Assembly: GCA_964448755.1 (NCBI GenBank)
Contig: CAYUXF010000007.1
Coordinates: forward strand, 1-39,766
Origin: CAYUXF01 sp964448755
Lineage (GTDB): Bacteria; Margulisbacteria; Termititenacia; Termititenacales; CAYUXF01
Reading direction: 5' to 3'
Length of the DNA stretch: 39,766 nt
In this document: positions 34,474-39,766 of the stretch, in pieces
Numbering within the stretch: position 1 is the first letter of the stretch
Layout of the letters: every line of letters starts with the position of its first letter
Translations under genes and position numbers: made by a program
The notes under the pieces: model-generated
What the model was told of the DNA's origin: nothing
What the model saw: the letters and a program-made list of their open reading frames with translations, nothing else
Databases searched by the model: none

Positions 34474-36192
34474 ATGGCATATGTTTCTTTGTATAGAAAA
34501 TATCGGTCGCAAGATTTTAATTCTATTGTTGGGCAAGAGCATGTGGTGCAGATCTTAAAGAATGCTATTCAAATAGAGCGTCTGGCACATGCCTATATTT
34601 TTGCCGGGCCGCGCGGCACGGGGAAAACAAGTATGGCAAGGATTTTGGCCAAGGCTTTAAATTGTCGACAGGGGGCAAGTGTTCAACCCTGCTTGTCCTG
34701 TGATCTTTGTAATGCTATTAAGAACGGTACCGCTATGGATGTTATTGAAATAGATGCCGCTTCTAACCGTGGTATTGATGAGATCCGTCAGCTACGAGAA
34801 CAGGTTAATTTTGTTCCTGCTGAAGGTAAGTATAAAATGTATATCATTGACGAAGTTCATATGTTAACAAATGAGGCCTTTAATGCGCTTTTGAAAACCC
34901 TTGAAGAACCGCCACAATTTACTATTTTTGTTTTAGCAACTACGGAAATTCAAAAAATCCCTGCCACAATATTGTCTCGTTGTCAGCGCCTTGATTTTAA
35001 AAGAATTACAGCCGATAAAATGGCGGCCCATTTGAAATGGATTGCCGATCAAGAAAAGATAAGTGTAGATGAAAAAACACTTAACTATATTGCCCGTATT
35101 TCCGATGGCGGTATGCGTGATGCTATTTCTTTGTTTGATCAACTAATTTCATTTAAAGGCAACGTGATAAATTTTGATAATGTTATTGAGCTGTTAGGTA
35201 GTTCTGATCTTACGGCGGTTGCTAAATTTGGCGAGCTGCTTTCTCTCGGTGACAGCGCTCCTCTTTTAGAATATTTAGTTGAATTGATCGCCGCCGGTAA
35301 AAATATTATTCAGATTAACAAGGATCTAATGGAATATTTTAGAAATATTCTTTTTGCCAAAATAGGCGCTGATAAAGCTATTGAGCTAAGTAGTGATAAT
35401 ATAAATTTTTTAAAAACTCAAGCTGCGGGATTTTCTGCTAAACAAATTAACGATATTTTATTAATCTTAGCAAAAGCTGATGCAGCTATGAAATGGCAGC
35501 AGAATGCCAGACTGATATTAGAATTGGCATTAATTGAAGCTGCTTTGGTGAAAGTGGATAATAAAGCTGACAGTATAGCTGTTAATGTAAATGAACCTAG
35601 AGTTATTACGCCTGTTATAACAAAAAAAGAGCCTGTTTCTTTAAATACCACGGAGGTAGTTGTTAAAAAAACAGAATTTGCCGGCAAGCCAGAAAACAAA
35701 GAACCATTATCTGTAGATAACAGCACGGTAACAACGGAAAATAGACCTTTAAAGAGCTGTAATTTTGCTGATATCAAAGTTGTCTGGCCGGAAATCATGC
35801 ATAAAGTTAAAATGGCTAAACCAATGCTGAATGTTCTTTTGTGCGAGAGCGAGCCGCATTCTCTGCAGGATAATCTACTTGTTTTAAAGTTTAAAGATAA
35901 TTATGGTTTTCATCGTGATAAGTTGCTGCAAGAAACTAATAAATTGCTATTAGAAAAAATATTGACAGAGTTTTGCGGTAAATCTTTGAAACTGAACGCG
36001 TTACTGGAAAAAGAAATTGCTGTTGAAGAAAATAAAAAAAATTCACTAATAAAGAAAACTGAACTAAATGATGATTTTCCTGATCAGCATAATAATTCCG
36101 AAATGCTTACGTCGGCAGACGATATTGTTAAAAAAGATGCGCAGGCTGAGCGGCTTGTTGATATGTTTAACGGAAAAGTTTTACGCGGCTAA
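34474..36192 (+). CDS. dnaX: DNA polymerase III subunit gamma/tau
   Basis: 572 residues, with an AAGGG Shine-Dalgarno before ATG. The clamp-loader AAA+ core is complete: YRKYRSQDF, IVGQEHV, Walker A GPRGTGKTS (45-53), a zinc module with four cysteines (C..CLSCDLC), Walker B/DEVH IIDEVHML, sensor 1 ATTEIQKIPATILSRCQ. Domain III runs to about residue 370. A low-complexity linker follows, then a C-terminal tau-like part (KVVWPEIMHKVKMAKPML onward) typical of bacterial tau. It is the last gene of the pgpA-alr operon. A run of seven A at 35622-35628 sits in the register of a -1 slippery heptamer, right after domain III. Confidence 0.96.
   Translation: MAYVSLYRKYRSQDFNSIVGQEHVVQILKNAIQIERLAHAYIFAGPRGTGKTSMARILAKALNCRQGASVQPCLSCDLCNAIKNGTAMDVIEIDAASNRGIDEIRQLREQVNFVPAEGKYKMYIIDEVHMLTNEAFNALLKTLEEPPQFTIFVLATTEIQKIPATILSRCQRLDFKRITADKMAAHLKWIADQEKISVDEKTLNYIARISDGGMRDAISLFDQLISFKGNVINFDNVIELLGSSDLTAVAKFGELLSLGDSAPLLEYLVELIAAGKNIIQINKDLMEYFRNILFAKIGADKAIELSSDNINFLKTQAAGFSAKQINDILLILAKADAAMKWQQNARLILELALIEAALVKVDNKADSIAVNVNEPRVITPVITKKEPVSLNTTEVVVKKTEFAGKPENKEPLSVDNSTVTTENRPLKSCNFADIKVVWPEIMHKVKMAKPMLNVLLCESEPHSLQDNLLVLKFKDNYGFHRDKLLQETNKLLLEKILTEFCGKSLKLNALLEKEIAVEENKKNSLIKKTELNDDFPDQHNNSEMLTSADDIVKKDAQAERLVDMFNGKVLRG
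35622..35628 (+). other. Candidate -1 frameshift (A AAA AAA) site in dnaX
   Basis: Codons ACA AAA AAA GAG give a heptamer in X XXY YYZ register at residues 383-385. A -1 shift would add 12 codons and stop at TAA 35664-35666, giving a protein of about 397 residues ending after domain III, like the E. coli gamma form. No strong stimulatory hairpin or upstream Shine-Dalgarno is visible. Confidence 0.35.
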
Positions 36193-36201
36193 AAAGATCA
36201 T

Positions 36202-36234
36202 AAAAAAAGCCCCTGTAAAAACTACAGGGGCTTT
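36202..36234 (-). terminator. Intrinsic terminator, best in the minus direction
   Basis: A 12-bp perfect stem (AAAGCCCCTGTA at 36206-36217 with TACAGGGGCTTT at 36223-36234) and 5-nt loop. Read on the minus strand it is followed by seven T, ending the lysine-rich gene. On the plus strand it lies 13 bp after the dnaX stop with only TTT, so it can probably also stop dnaX, less strongly. Confidence 0.88.
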
Positions 36235-36264
36235 GAGAAAATTCATAACTTTTATTACTATAAC

Positions 36265-36381
36265 CTACTTCTTCTTAGCAACTTTTTTCTTGGTTACTTT
36301 TTTGGCTGCAGGTTTCTTAGCTACTTTCTTTTTTACAACTTTCTTTACAGCTTTTTTTGCTGCTTTTTTCTTAACTACCAT
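36265..36381 (-). CDS. 38-residue lysine-rich histone H1-like small protein
   Basis: A tiny gene with ATG at 36381 and TAG at 36265-36267. The product has 38 residues: 20 lysine, 8 valine, 7 alanine, one each of proline, threonine and methionine, in repeating AAKK and KKVAKK blocks like the tails of bacterial histone H1-like proteins (for example Chlamydia HctB). Such proteins bind DNA or RNA without sequence specificity. Support that it is a real gene: an AGGGGGTG Shine-Dalgarno, a near-consensus promoter at 36413-36441 and a terminator starting 30 bp after the stop. It is a single transcription unit, convergent with dnaX. Chromatin-compaction function is inferred from composition alone. Confidence 0.8.
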   Translation of the reverse strand: MVVKKKAAKKAVKKVVKKKVAKKPAAKKVTKKKVAKKK

Positions 36382-36412
36382 TGTTCACCCCCTAATCTAA
36401 CTTCCGCATAAA

Positions 36413-36441
36413 ATTATATATACTTTTTCTTTTTGTTGCAA
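36413..36441 (-). promoter_or_regulatory. Promoter of the lysine-rich small protein gene
   Basis: On the minus strand TTGCAA (36441-36436) and TATAAT (36418-36413) are separated by exactly 17 bp; the -10 ends 31 nt before the ATG, leaving room for a leader with a strong Shine-Dalgarno. Confidence 0.7.
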
Positions 36442-36594
36442 TAAAAAAAATAATTTTTTTTGTCAATTTATTTTTTATAAAAAATTGATTTTTTTTGTTG
36501 TTTTGGCTAGAAGCCTTTATGGGTAAGGGTTTTGGTCGATAGACGTTGTAAAAAAATAAAATAGCGATTTTTAAATAAAATTTATTATTAAGAT

Positions 36595-36628
36595 TTTTTT
36601 CATAAAAAAATATTTTTTTATGAAAAAA
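36595..36628. repeat. 34-bp perfect AT-rich palindrome after the NIF3 gene
   Basis: Perfect inverted repeat with 17-bp arms, centred between 36611 and 36612, beginning at the base after the TAA of the minus-strand NIF3-like gene. It has just one G/C pair per arm. It could form a long AU hairpin acting as a weak terminator or 3' stabiliser. The rest of 36442-36594 is AT-rich and I see nothing else in it. Confidence 0.85.
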
Positions 36629-37639
36629 TTAAATTATTTTGATATTTGGCAAAAGTTTTTTTAATTTCTTTTTTAATGGCGGTAATGAAATTTCTTCTGT
36701 CTCTTTATGTCCTTTAGTGATAAGTTCTATCCCAAGTTCTTGAGCTAATAATTTTTCATGGTAGCTGACCTCGCCAGTAATAAAAGCTTCGGCGCCTTTT
36801 TGAAAAGCTTTGTAAATGAGTGAGCCGCCATTGCCGCTACAAATAGCTAGTTTTTTAATTTCTTTGCCATTAATGATTAATTTTTTTTCAGGAATGCCAA
36901 TTAAACCCAAGCCAAAAACTTGTTGTGAATTTTTTAATTCGTAAAGATCAAAGGCGATTTCTTCATAAGGATGTACTTTTTTTACTGCAGCGTGGAGTGC
37001 CTGCCATTTTTCTTCGGGAACAATTGTTTCTATTTTTGTTTCATTAACTTTTGCCAGTTTGTTTTTCTCTCCCAGGTAAGGAGAACTGTTTACTAATGGT
37101 TTAAAAGTTCCTTGGCCACTAGTTCTGAATGTGCATTCAGAGTAGTTACCAATATGTCCTCCTCCAGCTGCGGCAATTGCCTGATGGACTTTTTCTGCCG
37201 CTTCAAGGGGGGTAAATACAATATATTTGTAAAATTTTTTTGTATAAGTAGGTTCCAGTATTTTACATTCGGCGGGGTTTAACCCTTCTTGTTCTGCCAA
37301 TGTCCAGTTGACGCCTTCTGGTGCGGCATCAAAATTAGTATGGGCAACAAAAACGGAGATATTATTCAATACGAGTTTTTTTATTGCTGAGCCGATCGGT
37401 GTTGCGGTGTCTATTTGGGAGAGTTCTTTGAAAAAAAGAGCATGGTGAGAAAAAATAAGATCTGCTTTTTGTGAGATCGCTTTTTTGATCGCTTGGCTAT
37501 CTATATCTAAAGTGACCAGAATGGTTTTTATCTCTTGTTCTGTGCTGCCTAACTGCAGTCCGATCATTTTATCCCAGCTGCAGGCATATTCCGGCGGGGC
37601 TATTTTATTGAAAACGGAAATAATATCTTTTGCTTTCAT
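36629..37639 (-). CDS. NIF3-like dinuclear metal protein (DUF34, GTP cyclohydrolase I type 2 family)
   Basis: 336 residues, the long YqfO-type form. N-terminal half: CSWDKMIGLQLG in place of WDNVGLQVG (one extra residue), metal ligands in SHHALFF (H65, H66) and HTNFD. The middle part holds the inserted PII-like domain (contains KYIVFTPLEAAEKVHQAIAA). C-terminal half: GEVSYHEKLLAQELGIELI and GHKETEEI, with the family's second histidine and glutamate kept, although the usual GD..YH and GHYETE are changed to GEVSYH and GHKETE. The biochemical role of the family is not settled; members bind two metal ions. It is transcribed alone, divergent from the coiled-coil gene. Confidence 0.88.
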   Translation of the reverse strand: MKAKDIISVFNKIAPPEYACSWDKMIGLQLGSTEQEIKTILVTLDIDSQAIKKAISQKADLIFSHHALFFKELSQIDTATPIGSAIKKLVLNNISVFVAHTNFDAAPEGVNWTLAEQEGLNPAECKILEPTYTKKFYKYIVFTPLEAAEKVHQAIAAAGGGHIGNYSECTFRTSGQGTFKPLVNSSPYLGEKNKLAKVNETKIETIVPEEKWQALHAAVKKVHPYEEIAFDLYELKNSQQVFGLGLIGIPEKKLIINGKEIKKLAICSGNGGSLIYKAFQKGAEAFITGEVSYHEKLLAQELGIELITKGHKETEEISLPPLKKKLKKLLPNIKII

Positions 37640-37645
37640 TGTTTA

Positions 37646-37651
37646 ATTATA
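37646..37651 (-). promoter_or_regulatory. -10 box (TATAAT) of the NIF3-like gene
   Basis: A perfect TATAAT on the minus strand ends 6 nt before the ATG, so transcription should begin at or beside the start codon (leaderless). At the 17-bp position the -35 reads TACAAA (37674-37669), a weak match. Confidence 0.5.
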
Positions 37652-37767
37652 AACTTAAAATAGGCTTATTTGTAGAGCATAAAGTTTGCAATTTTCTGAG
37701 AATATTTGCGATAGGTTAAGCGTATTATAAAAGTTAATAAAAATAACTATTGTATTAAAGAGGATAT

Positions 37768-39747
37768 ATGTATTTAAAAAGTATAGAAGATGGAAAGAGA
37801 TCGAAAACTTTTGCAGAAAAAGTGGTTAGCGCTGTTACATCTGAAAAATGGGGATTGTTAAGAGAGATTGAAAATCTGGCAAAAAAATGTGAGATGAAAA
37901 TATCAAATACCGATAAAAGTGGCAATAACTGGGGCTTGAAAAATCTTAACGAACAAGAACTTAATTCTATAGTTCGTTTACTTAGAAAAATAGTCGCTAC
38001 TGGTTTTAAGGGATTTGATGCTGCGGTTTATTTTGGACAGTTAATGCAGGGAGACATTGTTCGTATTGATGAGGCTTTTTGTCTTGAGGTGAGTGCTAAA
38101 GATGTTTATTTGTATGATGAAAAACTCAAAAAATACAAACGTGAAATGGATATATTACTGAAAAATCATTCTATAGAAATAGATAGATTTAAAAAAGAAA
38201 TAGATTTACTTAATGCTAATTTGGATATGTATAAAGAGAGAAGTGACAGAAAAAGTATTGCCTTGAAATTATTGCTTGATGAAATTGAACGTGCGGATGA
38301 GCTATTGAAACCCTATGTGAGCATTAGAAGGAACTATGATAGAAATAAAGATAATTTATTGATTGTAGATAGAATATGTTTAGATGAGAAAATTACTGGA
38401 TATGAAAATGATATTGAGAAATATAAACAAGAATTAATTGTTCTGAAGAATAACTTAATTAAAAATTTTTCCGGCAAAATAAATAAGGCGCTTGATCTAA
38501 TAAATGAAAAGACGGATCGCCATCAGCAGGCACTCATTAATGGCACAATTACTACAGGTGAAGTTGTTGTCGATGGAATATTAGAAAAAATAAAAAATTT
38601 ACTCAATAAGAAAATACTGGTAGTTTCCAGACAAATGGAAGAAATAGATGATTTTAAAAAAATGATTGAAAAAAGTGAGGCTGAAAATAAAGAATTGCGG
38701 AATATGGTGAAAAAAAACGAGATTAAGATAAGTCTACTGGAAGAAGATAATAAGAAAATAAATGAAAAAAATACATTGATTAGGAATATGAAGACAGCCG
38801 TTGATTTGCGTATTTTTGATCTTCAACGTGAATTGCATTCTTATGGTATAGATGTAATGCCGGAGAAGGACACAAATGGTTTGATTGTTGGCGTTTCTTT
38901 TAGTGCTTCTAGATATGAACAGAATAGAGAACAAGAAAAACAAAATAGAGAAAATATGGAGAGAGCAATATCTCAGCTAAAAAAGGAAGCCAGACAGGAA
39001 GGGATCATATTAGATCTAGTTCCCTGGGGAGATAATAATTATAAAATTATTTGGGATGTTGAAGGCCTTAGAAAAAACAGAGAAGATTTGAATAAGAAAA
39101 TTAGTGCACAGGCTCTTCTTAATGAACAGATTTCAAAAAAATATGAAAAGACAAAACAAGAAAAAGAAAAACTTGAAAAAGAGATAGCTGAACTGGTAAA
39201 AAAGTCGATTGGCTTAGAAGTTGAACAGAAGACACTAGGTGTAGAGATAGATTCTATTTTTGAAAAATTATCAAAGTATGAAAAAGATATGGATAGAGCT
39301 CATATTGAGGAGACAATGAGTGATCCTAATTATGCGGATAATTTTAAGACTAAGAAAGCCAGGAATTTGGCCCATAAGCTCAATAGATTGTTGATAGAAA
39401 AGAGCTTGCTTGACGGGAAAATAGAAGAATATAAACAAATGATAGAAAGTTATGAGCAAAAATTATTTGAAATAGGTAAATTTATTACCCGTTCGCTACT
39501 GCTGACGTATTATGATAAAACTGCAAATATTTTTGAGATACTTGTTGATAATAAATATCGGTTTTCTCCGGAAGCTGCTCAGCTCCTAGCTATTTATTTA
39601 TGTGCTGCCGCCGATAAAAATGGCGATAGTAGTGTTAGACGAATAATATACAATTTTATTGGAGATAAAAATATTAAACAGCGGGAATATGTTACGAAGT
39701 GGCTGGAGGATCGAGACTGTAAACTAAACTGTGTAAACATGAATTAG
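37768..39747 (+). CDS. Large cytosolic coiled-coil protein of unknown function
   Basis: 659 residues, ATG preceded by a good AGAGGAT Shine-Dalgarno. No signal peptide or membrane segment. Residues ~1-110 are a small globular part (contains KNLNEQELNSIVRLLRKI). Long heptad-rich, Lys/Glu-rich coiled coils run about 115-180, 215-260, 290-360 and 395-560. Between them lie two short hydrophobic islands with similar phrasing, one near DVMPEKDTNGLIVGVSF and one near ILDLVPWGDNNYKIIWDVEG. The last ~90 residues look globular (SLLLTYYDKTANIFEILVDN, AAQLLAIYLCAAAD). I do not recognise the family. The general look is of a structural or partitioning protein, but SMC-like ATPase motifs are absent. Only 19 bases remain after the stop, so its neighbours are not visible. 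Confidence 0.82.
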   Translation: MYLKSIEDGKRSKTFAEKVVSAVTSEKWGLLREIENLAKKCEMKISNTDKSGNNWGLKNLNEQELNSIVRLLRKIVATGFKGFDAAVYFGQLMQGDIVRIDEAFCLEVSAKDVYLYDEKLKKYKREMDILLKNHSIEIDRFKKEIDLLNANLDMYKERSDRKSIALKLLLDEIERADELLKPYVSIRRNYDRNKDNLLIVDRICLDEKITGYENDIEKYKQELIVLKNNLIKNFSGKINKALDLINEKTDRHQQALINGTITTGEVVVDGILEKIKNLLNKKILVVSRQMEEIDDFKKMIEKSEAENKELRNMVKKNEIKISLLEEDNKKINEKNTLIRNMKTAVDLRIFDLQRELHSYGIDVMPEKDTNGLIVGVSFSASRYEQNREQEKQNRENMERAISQLKKEARQEGIILDLVPWGDNNYKIIWDVEGLRKNREDLNKKISAQALLNEQISKKYEKTKQEKEKLEKEIAELVKKSIGLEVEQKTLGVEIDSIFEKLSKYEKDMDRAHIEETMSDPNYADNFKTKKARNLAHKLNRLLIEKSLLDGKIEEYKQMIESYEQKLFEIGKFITRSLLLTYYDKTANIFEILVDNKYRFSPEAAQLLAIYLCAAADKNGDSSVRRIIYNFIGDKNIKQREYVTKWLEDRDCKLNCVNMN

Positions 39748-39766
39748 TTTATGTTTAACCTCCCTT

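Noticed and set aside
36068..36400. 110-residue plus-strand open frame overlapping the dnaX end
   Set aside because: It overlaps dnaX, runs through a terminator and reads the lysine-rich gene backwards as a Phe/Leu/Thr-rich product; the minus-strand small gene has its own promoter and Shine-Dalgarno.
37706..37731. TTGCGA with TATAAA or TATTAT as promoter of the coiled-coil gene
   Set aside because: Spacing is 14 or 11 bp, too short for a typical sigma-70 type promoter; no better pair was found.
1..39766. tRNA or rRNA genes
   Set aside because: No cloverleaf-like segment with a T-loop consensus or rRNA-like block was seen in the intergenic stretches, which are all shorter than about 250 bp.

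Overview
The window looks like a chromosome piece from an uncultured, AT-rich bacterium with an outer membrane. TAA, TAG and TGA are all used as stops. Evidence for the outer membrane is two PorV/PorQ-like beta-barrel proteins, FlgD-like/T9SS-like C-terminal domains on secreted proteins, and S-layer homology (SLH) repeats. A SepF-type division protein together with SLH repeats in a diderm suggests a lineage near Cyanobacteria/Margulisbacteria (for example Saganbacteria/WOR-1). That placement is an inference, with no 16S or other marker here to confirm it. Two 100-base N runs mark scaffold gaps, both inside giant repetitive genes.

Layout. Positions 1-12162 hold most of a giant secreted protein whose 5' end lies outside the window: integrin-like beta-propellers, then a long Ig-like stalk, then a FlgD-like C-terminal domain. 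Next come a minimal sepF and a secreted alpha/beta-hydrolase-fold protein that has lost its catalytic serine (12232-13318). An operon at 13407-18693 encodes a double-SH3 secreted protein, a secreted protein with a FlgD-like C-terminal domain, and a PorV-like barrel carrying six SLH repeats. Facing it on the minus strand (31929 down to 18712) is a second giant secreted protein (Ig-like, Pmp-like beta-helices, ZU5-like and FlgD-like C-terminus) followed 8 bp later by a second PorV-like protein. The two PorV genes end tail to tail 18 bp apart.

The right third is mostly housekeeping. A tightly packed plus-strand run holds pgpA, a membrane protein that may be a degenerate CDP-alcohol phosphatidyltransferase, alr and dnaX (32170-36192). 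Then come a 38-residue lysine-rich DNA-binding-like protein with its own promoter and terminator, a NIF3-family gene, and an unrecognised large coiled-coil protein.

How it may work. Two predicted surface proteins with T9SS-like C-terminal domains are each encoded directly upstream of a PorV-like outer-membrane protein. In Bacteroidota PorV binds the C-terminal signal of T9SS cargo. I infer a pair of cargo-plus-dedicated-barrel modules, one of which could anchor the outer membrane to the cell wall through two SLH triads. This is the strongest candidate for an undescribed system here. Several first-in-operon genes have a -10 box only 6-11 nt before the ATG and no Shine-Dalgarno sequence, suggesting leaderless transcripts.
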